A DNA stretch of 64,000 nucleotides from Saccharospirillum alexandrii (GTDB lineage Bacteria; Pseudomonadota; Gammaproteobacteria; Pseudomonadales; Natronospirillaceae), in contig NZ_RCIP01000001.1 of NCBI RefSeq assembly GCF_004000275.1, positions 674,749 through 738,748 of the forward strand, in the 5' to 3' direction. A program made the translations under genes and the position numbers. Positions 9,213 through 17,574 of this stretch are shown piece by piece (the stretch's first letter is position 1; each line of letters opens with the position of its first letter). The notes under the pieces are model-generated. The model was not told the DNA's origin. It did no database searches and saw nothing but the letters and a program-made list of their open reading frames with translations.

Positions 9213-9392
9213 GTCAGGTGCCGGGTAACCCTATCTGGGGAAGTCTGAGGCATGGACTAAAACGCCGGGAGCGTTTTAGCATGAGCGCAGCGAGCCCGAA
9301 AGGTGAATCCCATGGAGGGGATTCATATCCCGAAGTCTAGGCCCCATGGATGGGTTCATGCCGACCCCAGATAGGGTTACCCGGCGCCTGAC
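9213..9392. repeat. Structured inverted-repeat element, copy A
   Basis: Two 28-bp arms (9213-9240 and 9365-9392) are complementary with a single mismatch. The 124-base interior forms further hairpins: AAAACGC/GCGTTTT around a CGGGA loop near 9260-9278, and GAATCCC/GGGATTC near 9306-9325. A block beside the right arm, starting TCTAGGCCCCATGG, recurs almost unchanged in copy B at 54 kb. No protein is encoded. Candidates are a REP/BIME-like repeat, a non-autonomous mobile element or a structured RNA. Together with the etfBA terminator it fills the 363-base gap before the next gene. Confidence 0.7.
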
Positions 9393-9494
9393 GCGGACTC
9401 CAGGCGGTAATTGGCCTCCTCACGGTTGGGCGGCGGGCCAACAGAGGGTATAGTGGCGGTCTTTGCAGGACGCAGCGGCGTCGGATGACTATCT

Positions 9495-11666
9495 ATGAGT
9501 TGGTTTTTTACGCCACAGCACAAAGCCCAGAAAGATCGCGCCATTCTCAAGCGTATCGATGAAACTCTGAGTCGACAGGGACTGCCCAGTGCCGTCCTGC
9601 ATTTTGTGGTGTTTCTGCTGCTGGAATGGCAGTGGCTGGCCGTTGGACCTACGCCCAATGCCAGTTATGTCTTTGGCCTGGCGCTGGTCATTATGGCAGC
9701 CTGGCGTTTTATCATGATCGCCCAGTTTTCCGACTGGTATGCCCGCGGCCCGGCTCGCTGGCGAGATACCTTTATTCTTTCGGGTTTTCTGCACGCTGCC
9801 GTCTGGACGGCCTATCTGGTTTACCGTCTGGACGGGCCCGAACACCCGATTGCTTTGCTGGGTTTGTTGTACACCCTGTCGGTCGCAGCGGGCGGCACCT
9901 TTGTGTACTCCCTCTATGGCCGCACGGTTCGTGTGTATCTCGCCGTGCTATTGCTGCCTATTGGTCTTTATTACCTGATCCGAGCAGAGTCATCTGGCCA
10001 TGTCTGGGTCGGAATTGCCTTTATTGCCGTTTATTTCTACCTGGTGAGTACAGCCGGTCGGGTTTCTGAGCTGGTCTGGAGTTTTCTGACGCATAACCAC
10101 GAGCTCAAGATGCGCCTCAAAGCGCTCGAAGAAGCCCGTGAAGAGAATGTATTGCAGGCCACCACCAACCGGCGCTTTGTCAATCAGCTACTGCACCGGG
10201 TAAAAACGCCTCTGAGTGGGCTGCTGGGCGTGCTGGGCATGCTCAGTCATGACGAACAGTCGACGGAACACCAGGGCATGCTCAGTATTGCCCGTCGCAG
10301 TGGTCGGTCTATTCTGGATCTGGTGACTGATCTCGAAGCCTTTATCGAACAGCGGGACCAGTCCCGGGTGCCTCAGTCAATCGTATTCAACCTGCGCAAG
10401 ACGCTGGAGCACGCTCTGTCCGATATGGGCAGCAAGGCGCATGAACATGGGCTGGAGCTGGCTTATCTGTATCACCCCTCCGTACCCGAACGCATAGAGC
10501 TCGACCCGCAGTGGCTGTCGAATGCCTTTCGCCGCCTGCTGGACTTTACGCTCGACAGCGCGGAAGAGGGTGAAATTACGGTTCGCATTGCCATGGACGG
10601 GGATACCGAGCAGGGTGAAGACAACCTGTTGCTGTCTTTCTATTTCATTAACACCGAGGTCAGTGACGAGGACCTGCGCGCTGCCATTAACCGAAACATG
10701 AACACCCTGCCCGAAGACGAAGACGTCTCTGATCAGTTGACCCTGATGGTTGCTGCGGCTCAGTTCAAATCGATGAATGCCAAGCTGACCGTATCGTCGA
10801 AACAGGATCTGAGAAAGATCGTAGTCTCGCTGCCCATTCAGGCCAGCTCCCAGCAGGCAAGCTCCTTCAGACCGGCCAAATACATGGCCGGCCGGTCCAT
10901 TACGCTGGTCGATCTGAGCCCGGTTACCGAGCGTGCGCTCAGCGCCGAGTTTTACAGCTGGGAAATGACCGTATCTACCTGGACGCTGGAACGACTGCTT
11001 GAAGGTGATTCGATACAGCCGACTGACTTTATCCTGATTAACCTGCCCGTCGAGGACGCCCGCGCCCAAAGTTATCTGGAACAGGTAAAGCTACTAAAAA
11101 GCCGGTTGCAAACCGAAGCACCACAGACCACTGTATTCCTCTATGCGTCCCAGTTGCAGCGCGGCTTGCTGGCGGATCTGGAGCTTGGCTTCCGGTTTAT
11201 AGAGAAACCGGCTGCCCGGGATGAGCTGTTGCAAATGCTGCGGCAATCCCATGAGGCAACCCGAGTCGACACGGCAGCAGAGTACCGGTGTGATCAGGTG
11301 CGCGTGTTGCTGGCGGAAGACAACATGGTAAACCAGAAAGTGGTGGTGCGGTTGCTGGGCCGTATGGGCGCGCAGGTCGATACCTGCGTGAACGGTCTCG
11401 AAGCGTCGCAACAGGCCATTCAGGATCCACCTTACAACCTGGTGATTATGGATTGTTTGATGCCGCGCATGGATGGGCTGGAGGCGACCCGAATCATCCG
11501 GCAACGGGAGATGGGCACCGGAACCCATTTGCCGATCATCGCGTTGACCGGGGAAGACACGCCGGAACAGGAACGGGCCTGTCTGGCTGCCGGAATGGAC
11601 GATTTTATGACCAAACCGGTGACCTATGAGAACTTGATCACACTGATTCAACGATGGGTAGGTTGA
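9495..11666 (+). CDS. Hybrid sensor histidine kinase-like protein, degenerate ATPase
   Basis: 723 aa. The N-terminal 190 residues form about six membrane segments, followed by a coiled region and a dimerisation domain with LLHRVKTPLSG (putative phospho-His234). The region where an HATPase domain should lie (about 300-450) lacks the N-box asparagine and the DxGxG and GxGxG motifs. Residues about 465-595 look like a receiver domain without its acidic pocket. The C-terminal receiver (602-723) is intact: Glu608/Asp609, phosphoacceptor Asp653 in MDCLMPRMDG, and Lys707. The layout recalls BarA/GacS-type hybrids, but it may act as a phosphorelay partner rather than a kinase. The signal is unknown. 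Confidence 0.8.
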   Translation: MSWFFTPQHKAQKDRAILKRIDETLSRQGLPSAVLHFVVFLLLEWQWLAVGPTPNASYVFGLALVIMAAWRFIMIAQFSDWYARGPARWRDTFILSGFLHAAVWTAYLVYRLDGPEHPIALLGLLYTLSVAAGGTFVYSLYGRTVRVYLAVLLLPIGLYYLIRAESSGHVWVGIAFIAVYFYLVSTAGRVSELVWSFLTHNHELKMRLKALEEAREENVLQATTNRRFVNQLLHRVKTPLSGLLGVLGMLSHDEQSTEHQGMLSIARRSGRSILDLVTDLEAFIEQRDQSRVPQSIVFNLRKTLEHALSDMGSKAHEHGLELAYLYHPSVPERIELDPQWLSNAFRRLLDFTLDSAEEGEITVRIAMDGDTEQGEDNLLLSFYFINTEVSDEDLRAAINRNMNTLPEDEDVSDQLTLMVAAAQFKSMNAKLTVSSKQDLRKIVVSLPIQASSQQASSFRPAKYMAGRSITLVDLSPVTERALSAEFYSWEMTVSTWTLERLLEGDSIQPTDFILINLPVEDARAQSYLEQVKLLKSRLQTEAPQTTVFLYASQLQRGLLADLELGFRFIEKPAARDELLQMLRQSHEATRVDTAAEYRCDQVRVLLAEDNMVNQKVVVRLLGRMGAQVDTCVNGLEASQQAIQDPPYNLVIMDCLMPRMDGLEATRIIRQREMGTGTHLPIIALTGEDTPEQERACLAAGMDDFMTKPVTYENLITLIQRWVG

Positions 11667-11802
11667 TACCCCCGGAATGAATGATATTCTTCCGCAAATT
11701 CAAATGGTTACCGTCCGTCGTTAAGGCAGGACTCACGCATCGGGCAGGCAAGACGCTTGCGAAGATGCCAGCACACAACGGACTTCAGTACAGGACACAG
11801 CA

Positions 11803-13296
11803 ATGAATGCGGTACCCCAGGGCGTTACGGAACGACGCCTGCCATTCACATTCGCCAAACGCCATGGCGTGGTGATCGACTACGACCACGCAGATGGCCC
11901 ACGCCTGTTGTACCGGCCGGATGTGAATCTGAATGCCTTGCAGGAGGCTCAGCGCCTGATGCAGGGCGTCTTCCCGCACATGCAGGTGAACGAACAGGAA
12001 TTTTCCGACTACCTGAACCGTGCGTACCACACAGATTCTGACGATGCGATGCAGATGGTGGAAGGGCTTGGTGACACCATGGATCTCAGCTCTCTGGCCG
12101 ACTCTGTGCCGGAGACTGAAGATCTGATGGAGCAGGAAGACGATGCCCCCATCATTCGCCTGATCAACGCCATTCTGTCTGAAGCCATACGCGAGCAGGC
12201 GTCAGACATTCACATTGAAACCTATGAAAAACGCCTGTCGATTCGGTTTCGGGTCGATGGTGTGTTGCGTGAAGTGGTACAGCCCAAGCGGGCACTGGCG
12301 CCCTTGCTGGTCTCTCGTATAAAAGTCATGTCACGGCTAGACATCGCCGAAAAACGGGTACCCCAGGATGGGCGTATTGCGCTGCGGGTTGCGGGCCGGG
12401 AAGTGGACTTGCGGGTGTCGACCATTCCCTCCAACCACGGTGAACGCGTGGTGTTGCGTTTGCTCGACAAGCAAGCAGGGCGTCTGGACGTCAACCAGCT
12501 CGGATTGAACCCGCGCGATTTGAAAACCATCACCGATCTGATTCAACGTCCGCATGGCATTATTCTGGTTACCGGACCTACAGGCTCCGGCAAAACCACG
12601 ACGCTCTACGCTGCCCTGCAGTCGCTGAACAGTCACAGCCGCAACATCATGACGGTGGAAGACCCCATTGAATACAGTCTGCCCGGGGTTGGCCAAACCC
12701 AGGTAAACACCAAGGTCGATATGACCTTCGCCCGGGGGTTGCGCGCCATTCTGCGTCAGGACCCGGATGTCGTGATGATCGGTGAGATTCGCGACTATGA
12801 AACCGCCGACATTGCCGTCCAGGCCAGCCTAACCGGTCACCTGGTGTTATCGACCCTGCACACCAACAGTGCGACCGGGGCCGTCACCCGCTTGCAGGAC
12901 ATGGGCATCGAACCCTTTTTGCTGGCCTCGAGTCTGATTGGCCTGGTTTCCCAGCGGTTGGTCCGTACCCTGTGTCCGGATTGCAAAACGCCTTACCAGC
13001 CCGATGAAGCGGAATGCGAATTTTTGGGCATTTCGACCACTGACAAGCCCACCATTTACCATGCCGCCGGGTGTTCTGCCTGTAAAAGCACGGGCTATCG
13101 CGGGCGGCTGGGTCTCTATGAGTTTATTCGGGTAGACGAAGGTTTGCGCCAGCTGGTTCATGACCGCGCCGGTGACATTGACCTGGAGCGCCACGCCCGG
13201 ACGCTGTCGCCGAGCATATTGCAAGATGGAAAAGACAAGGTACTGAAGGGTCTCACCACCGTTGAGGAAGTTCTGCGCGTGTATCGGAGCTACTGA
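11803..13296 (+). CDS. gspE: Type II secretion ATPase GspE
   Basis: 497 aa cytoplasmic hexameric ATPase that powers the type II secretion pseudopilus. It has an N-terminal GspL-binding domain, Walker A GPTGSGKTT (residues 258-266), the Asp box EDPIEY, Walker B GEIRD, the His box with TLHTN, and a zinc finger with two Cys pairs (LCPDC ... GCSAC) that separates GspE from some PilB-like proteins. First gene of gspE-F-G-H-I-J-K-L-M; gspF starts 2 bases after its stop. The 136 bases upstream hold no recognisable gene. PilB is the main alternative, excluded by the neighbours. Confidence 0.94.
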   Translation: MNAVPQGVTERRLPFTFAKRHGVVIDYDHADGPRLLYRPDVNLNALQEAQRLMQGVFPHMQVNEQEFSDYLNRAYHTDSDDAMQMVEGLGDTMDLSSLADSVPETEDLMEQEDDAPIIRLINAILSEAIREQASDIHIETYEKRLSIRFRVDGVLREVVQPKRALAPLLVSRIKVMSRLDIAEKRVPQDGRIALRVAGREVDLRVSTIPSNHGERVVLRLLDKQAGRLDVNQLGLNPRDLKTITDLIQRPHGIILVTGPTGSGKTTTLYAALQSLNSHSRNIMTVEDPIEYSLPGVGQTQVNTKVDMTFARGLRAILRQDPDVVMIGEIRDYETADIAVQASLTGHLVLSTLHTNSATGAVTRLQDMGIEPFLLASSLIGLVSQRLVRTLCPDCKTPYQPDEAECEFLGISTTDKPTIYHAAGCSACKSTGYRGRLGLYEFIRVDEGLRQLVHDRAGDIDLERHARTLSPSILQDGKDKVLKGLTTVEEVLRVYRSY

Positions 13297-13298
13297 GT

Positions 13299-14510
13299 AT
13301 GGCGGCTTTTGAATACGCGGCGCTCGATGCCAAAGGTAAACGCCGTAAAGGTGTGATTGAAGCCGACAGCAGTCGACAGGTGCGCCAGCAATTGCGCGAC
13401 AAAGGCTGGTTTCCGGTCGATGTCGAGATGACTCAGCGACGTCAGTCCCGGTCTGCAGGCCTTTTCGGGGGGCCATCGGTCTCCGTGGCCGATCTGGCCT
13501 TGCTGACCCGGCAATTGTCGACACTGGTCGCCTCTGGCATGCCATTGGAGGAGTGCATCCGGGCCGTTGCGGAGCAGTCCGAACGGGCCCGGGTTCGCAG
13601 TCTGATGCTCGGTGTTCGCGCCCGGGTCATGGAAGGGTACAGTCTGGCAAAAGCGCTGGAAGATTTTCCGAGGGCCTTTCCGCCGCTCTACCGGGCAACG
13701 GTCGATGCCGGCGAGCACAGTGGCCACCTAGACCGGGTTATGCTGCGCCTGGCCGACTATATGGAAGACCAGCAACGCACCCGCAAACAGGTTCAGATGT
13801 CGTCCATTTACCCGGCCTTTCTGACGCTGGTCGCCGTCGGCATTGTGGTGTTTCTGCTCAATTCAGTGGTGCCCGACATCGTTGGGGTGTTCTCCTCGAC
13901 CGGTGAAGCGTTGCCCGGGCCGACGCGAGCCTTGCTCGCCGCCAGCGACTGGATTCAGAGCTGGTGGCTGGTGTCGTGCCTGGTAATCGTGGCGATGGTG
14001 ATTGCGCTGATGCTCTGGAACCGGGCTCCGCGCCGGCGCCGGATGACCCACAGAGTACTGTTGCGTCTGCCGCTGATCGGCCGGGTCTCGCGTGGCTTCA
14101 ATACCGCCCGTTTTATCAGCACGGTGGCCATACTGTCCGGCTCGGGAGTACCGCTGGTCGAGGCCATGCGCATCTCGTCCGAAGTCGTTACCAATCTTGA
14201 AATTCAGGCACGCGTAAAGGAAGCCGCGTTACGCGTGTCGGAAGGCGGCAGTCTGGGCAAGGCCCTGGCTGACGCCGGCCACTTTCGGCCAATGATGTTG
14301 CACATGATCGCCAGTGGCGAAGCCAGTGGTGAACTGGACAGCATGTTGCAGCGCACAGCCGATGCCGAGGACCAGCAGGTCAAGGAACTCATCGCCACCA
14401 TTCTGGGGCTCTTCGAACCCTTGATGGTGTTGTTGATGGGGGGCATTGTACTGATCATTGTACTGGCGATCGTACTGCCCATAATGGAAATGAACAGCTT
14501 TGTAGGTTAG
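13299..14510 (+). CDS. gspF: Type II secretion inner-membrane platform protein GspF
   Basis: 403 aa polytopic protein made of two T2SSF domains. The first is at about 70-195 (LALLTRQLSTLVASGMPLEE), with a matching second copy at about 275-395 (ARFISTVAILSGSGVPLVEA). Each is followed by membrane segments, including MVLLMGGIVLIIVLAIVLPI near the end. It forms the membrane platform contacted by GspE and GspL. The N-terminal YAALDAKGKRRKGVIEAD is typical. It starts 2 bases after gspE and is followed by gspG after 6 bases. Confidence 0.95.
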   Translation: MAAFEYAALDAKGKRRKGVIEADSSRQVRQQLRDKGWFPVDVEMTQRRQSRSAGLFGGPSVSVADLALLTRQLSTLVASGMPLEECIRAVAEQSERARVRSLMLGVRARVMEGYSLAKALEDFPRAFPPLYRATVDAGEHSGHLDRVMLRLADYMEDQQRTRKQVQMSSIYPAFLTLVAVGIVVFLLNSVVPDIVGVFSSTGEALPGPTRALLAASDWIQSWWLVSCLVIVAMVIALMLWNRAPRRRRMTHRVLLRLPLIGRVSRGFNTARFISTVAILSGSGVPLVEAMRISSEVVTNLEIQARVKEAALRVSEGGSLGKALADAGHFRPMMLHMIASGEASGELDSMLQRTADAEDQQVKELIATILGLFEPLMVLLMGGIVLIIVLAIVLPIMEMNSFVG

Positions 14511-14516
14511 GACACA

Positions 14517-14972
14517 ATGATGAAACGCAAACCGAATACACACAAACAAGGCCCGGTTAACCAACAGGGCTTTACGCTGATTGAACTGATGGTGGTGCTG
14601 GTTATTCTCGGCGTCCTGTTTGGCCTGGTCGTCCCCAACGTAACCGGTCGGGGTGATGAAGCCCGGGTTACCGGTGCCAAGACGGACATCAAGACCATCG
14701 AGAACGCGCTTGAGACCTACCGCCTGCACAATTCGCACTATCCGTCGACCGACCAGGGGCTCGATGCGTTGGTGACCAAGCCATCCGGTAATCCGGAACC
14801 CCGTAACTGGCGTGGCCCATACTTGCGTCAGACACCCACTGACCCTTGGGGCAGTGAGTACGCCTACATCAATGACAACAACAATAATTTCGAGGTGATT
14901 TCCTACGGTGCAGATGGCCAGCCAGGCGGCGACGATCTGAACCAGGATATTTCGTCCAACGATACGGAATGA
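14517..14972 (+). CDS. gspG: Major pseudopilin GspG
   Basis: 151 aa. The type III leader is cut before the Phe of GFTLIELMVVLVILG by prepilin peptidase, which is not encoded in this window. The hydrophobic helix is followed by the GspG body, including the KPSGNPEPRNWRGPYLRQTPTDPWG and calcium-loop region (GADGQPGGDDLNQDISS). It polymerises into the pseudopilus that pushes substrates through the outer-membrane secretin. Two consecutive ATG codons (14517 and 14520) are possible starts. The stop overlaps gspH by ATGA. Confidence 0.95.
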   Translation: MMKRKPNTHKQGPVNQQGFTLIELMVVLVILGVLFGLVVPNVTGRGDEARVTGAKTDIKTIENALETYRLHNSHYPSTDQGLDALVTKPSGNPEPRNWRGPYLRQTPTDPWGSEYAYINDNNNNFEVISYGADGQPGGDDLNQDISSNDTE

Positions 14973-15532
14973 AACCCATCCGTCGCTCACACAGCAGCCA
15001 GGGAACCCGAGGGTTTTCGCTGCTCGAACTGATGGTGGTGATTGTCATCATCGGCATAGCGGCGGGCGCGGTTAGACTGGCGGTGACCGGCAGCGACCCG
15101 GTTCAGGAGCTGGAACAAGCTGCCGGTCAGTACGCCTACCGAATGGAACGTATTCAGGATCAGGTGTTGCTGAGTAACCGCGAGCGCGGCCTGATCTTTG
15201 TTCAGGATGGTGTTTATCAGTTGGAATGGCGCGAAGGCGACGAGATGCTCAGCGAACCGGAGGTCGTCTGGTCGCTGTATGAAGACGAGAGAGTCTGGGG
15301 CGTTTCAGAGGATATCCAATTGGGCCTGACGCTCGAAAACCAGTGGATTGAACTTAATCAGGCGCTACCAACCGAGCAGTTTGCTCTGGAGCCGCACGTG
15401 ATTCTGCTGCCTTCTGAAGACTATACCCCAGCCTATGATCTGACGCTGAGCCTAACCAGCAGTATTAACGATGAGGTTCGGGTGCGGGCCGACGGGTTTA
15501 ACCGGCCAGAGGTGTTACGCGATGAACGCTGA
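14969..15532 (+). CDS. gspH: Minor pseudopilin GspH
   Basis: 187 aa with the prepilin cleavage/helix motif GFSLLELMVVIVIIG at about residues 14-28. Downstream is a GspH-type beta-rich domain (QVLLSNRERGLIFVQDGVYQLEW). It joins the pseudopilus tip with GspI, J and K. The start overlaps gspG (ATGA), and its last 11 bases overlap gspI. Confidence 0.9.
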   Translation: MKPIRRSHSSQGTRGFSLLELMVVIVIIGIAAGAVRLAVTGSDPVQELEQAAGQYAYRMERIQDQVLLSNRERGLIFVQDGVYQLEWREGDEMLSEPEVVWSLYEDERVWGVSEDIQLGLTLENQWIELNQALPTEQFALEPHVILLPSEDYTPAYDLTLSLTSSINDEVRVRADGFNRPEVLRDER

Positions 15533-15896
15533 ACGCGGTTTTACACTGATCGAAGTCATGGTCGCGCTGGCGATTTTTGCGGTGATGGCCGGGGCCGTGT
15601 CACTGGCCAATACCCAGAACCTGATGTCCGCCCGGCAGATTCAGGAACAAACCCAGGCACGCTGGGTAAACGACACTGTGCTCAGCCAATTACGCATGAC
15701 CGGGTTGCCCGACCCCGGTACTCAAACTGAGCAAGTAACTTTCAACGATCAGACCTGGCGCGTTGAAGTAACAGTAACCGCCGTTGAAATGGAATTGCTG
15801 GGTCCTTTTTTACGGCGGGTAGAGCTGCGCGCCTTTCCGCCGGACAGTGACGCATCCGTTGATGCTTTGATTGCGGTGCTGGGAGCAACCCCGTGA
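15522..15896 (+). CDS. gspI: Minor pseudopilin GspI
   Basis: 124 aa when started at ATG 15522 (MNAERGFTLIEV), which places the prepilin motif at the usual distance from the N-terminus. A longer in-frame start at 15471 would bury the leader behind 17 extra residues and is less likely. GspI nucleates the tip complex with GspJ and GspK. The 11-base overlap with gspH and GTGA overlap with gspJ show tight coupling. Confidence 0.9.
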   Translation: MNAERGFTLIEVMVALAIFAVMAGAVSLANTQNLMSARQIQEQTQARWVNDTVLSQLRMTGLPDPGTQTEQVTFNDQTWRVEVTVTAVEMELLGPFLRRVELRAFPPDSDASVDALIAVLGATP

Positions 15897-16609
15897 CGGC
15901 ACCAGACCAGCATTCCGGTTTTACCCTGATTGAATTGATTATCGCCATGGCCATTTCAGCCATTTTGGCCGTTGGCACCTTTTATTTGGTGCAGGCATCA
16001 CGTCAGACTCAGGACACCCTGGTTGTACAGAACGAATACTATTCACAGCTGACCCGCGTGGTTCGTACTCTGGTGACCGACTTGCACCAGTGGTCGCCGG
16101 ATCGTCCGGTCCGGGACCCATTTGGCGATTACCAGGGTGCCATGCTGCTGGATCAGGAGGCGCTGTACCTGACTCGCAACGGCTGGGCACTGAGCCGTTT
16201 TGTGGAAACAGAGCGGTCGACCCTGCAGCGCATCAGCTATCAATTGGCGGAGCAGGGCAGCGAGCTGTGCCCCAATACGGATGACAACCAGCAACCTCAG
16301 TCCCGGGAACGCCACTATTGCCTGATTCGCAGCCAACGCCAGCATCTGGATGACGACGGTCGCCTTGAGTGGCAACACCAGATGCTGATGCGGCCGGTGC
16401 AATCACTACAATGGCAGTTCCTTGCTGAGATCAACGGCGAGCAAAACTGGCAGGATACCTGGCCACCCGAAGGCCTGTTAGACCCGGATACCGTCCCCCG
16501 TCTACTGGCCGTGCAATTTGAACTTCAGACCGGGCAAGACGATGCCATCCGCCGTCTGGTCAGGGTGCCCCAGAGTTACCGGGTATCGGAGACCGCCAAT
16601 GAAGACTGA
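15893..16609 (+). CDS. gspJ: Minor pseudopilin GspJ
   Basis: 238 aa, starting at GTG 15893, which overlaps the gspI stop (GTGA). The leader motif GFTLIELIIAMAISAIL is at residues 9-25. The downstream body (SRQTQDTLVVQNEYYSQL, then DLHQWSPDRPVRD) fits the GspJ family, including its Arg-Asp region. Part of the pseudopilus tip. Its end overlaps gspK by 11 bases. Confidence 0.9.
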   Translation: MTAPDQHSGFTLIELIIAMAISAILAVGTFYLVQASRQTQDTLVVQNEYYSQLTRVVRTLVTDLHQWSPDRPVRDPFGDYQGAMLLDQEALYLTRNGWALSRFVETERSTLQRISYQLAEQGSELCPNTDDNQQPQSRERHYCLIRSQRQHLDDDGRLEWQHQMLMRPVQSLQWQFLAEINGEQNWQDTWPPEGLLDPDTVPRLLAVQFELQTGQDDAIRRLVRVPQSYRVSETANED

Positions 16610-17558
16610 GCGTGGCTTTGCACTGATTCAGGTGTTACTGGTGTTCGCCATGCTGGCGATCATCGTTGCGCGCCTCCAGTATGAACAGAAAATTCAGATA
16701 GAGCGGGCCTATCAGTCATTGTTTCTGAGCCAGGCTCAGGCTTATATCGACAGTGCGGAAGACATTGCCCGGGTCGGGCTGGCCCTGGACCGGAAGGACA
16801 ATGAAACCGATCATCTGGGCGAACTCTGGAACCAGCCAGCCGTCTCGTTTCCGGTAGAGCAGGGAGTGATCTCCCTCGAAATGAACGACTTGCAGGGCCG
16901 GTTTAACCTGAATTCACTGCATCCGGGAGCCGCCAACCCGGAAGGCGCGCAGGCGGGATTGAAGCGGCTGCTGTTAACCCTGGGGCTCGACGAGAGCATT
17001 GCCGACGAACTGAGCGACTGGTTCGATTCGGACAGTGGTGCCGAATTCAACTACAGCGACCAGGAGCCGCCTTATACACCCTCTTTTCAGCCAATGGCGG
17101 ACACCACTGAGCTGCTGTTGCTAAAATCCGTAGACCGGGATGTGCTGGCTGCTTTGCAGCCTTTTGTGGCCGCCTTGCCACCGCAGACCGAGTTGAACAT
17201 TAACACGGCGCCGGCCGAGGTACTGATGACCATTGCCCCTTATCTCAGTGAAGGCGATGTCGATACCTTTGTTCAGGAACGAAAGGAAGAACCCTATGAA
17301 TCGGTTGATGATCTGTTGAATCAGGCTGTGTTTCAGGTAGAGGAAGACGAACAGCCAGTCCCCCTGTTAAACGACCAACTGACCGTTGCGTCCGACTGGT
17401 TCACGTTATTTGCTGAAGTTACGCTCGATGGCCGAACCCTGACCCAGAGTAGCCAGCTATTGCGTGACGACGACACCGCGCGTGTTGTGCTCCGATCCCA
17501 GGCCAGCACTGAAGCCAACCGGACACCGGGCGATACCACCAAGGACGACCCCCTATGA
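16599..17558 (+). CDS. gspK: Minor pseudopilin / tip protein GspK
   Basis: 319 aa from ATG 16599 (MKTERGFALIQVLLVFAML). This start gives a normal short leader, whereas an upstream in-frame ATG at 16518 would add 27 residues inside gspJ. After the hydrophobic helix comes the LQGRFNLNSL motif and the helical insertion with ELSDWFDSDS. A helix-hairpin-helix-like segment (ELNINTAPAEVL) follows, all diagnostic of GspK, which caps the pseudopilus. It is followed by gspL after 16 bases. Confidence 0.92.
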   Translation: MKTERGFALIQVLLVFAMLAIIVARLQYEQKIQIERAYQSLFLSQAQAYIDSAEDIARVGLALDRKDNETDHLGELWNQPAVSFPVEQGVISLEMNDLQGRFNLNSLHPGAANPEGAQAGLKRLLLTLGLDESIADELSDWFDSDSGAEFNYSDQEPPYTPSFQPMADTTELLLLKSVDRDVLAALQPFVAALPPQTELNINTAPAEVLMTIAPYLSEGDVDTFVQERKEEPYESVDDLLNQAVFQVEEDEQPVPLLNDQLTVASDWFTLFAEVTLDGRTLTQSSQLLRDDDTARVVLRSQASTEANRTPGDTTKDDPL

Positions 17559-17574
17559 TTGCGCAGGAGTATTC

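Noticed and set aside
9181-9494. tRNA or small protein gene within repeat A
   Set aside because: No cloverleaf or anticodon arm can be drawn, and the ORF across it has no ribosome site or domain; the inverted-repeat structure explains the sequence.
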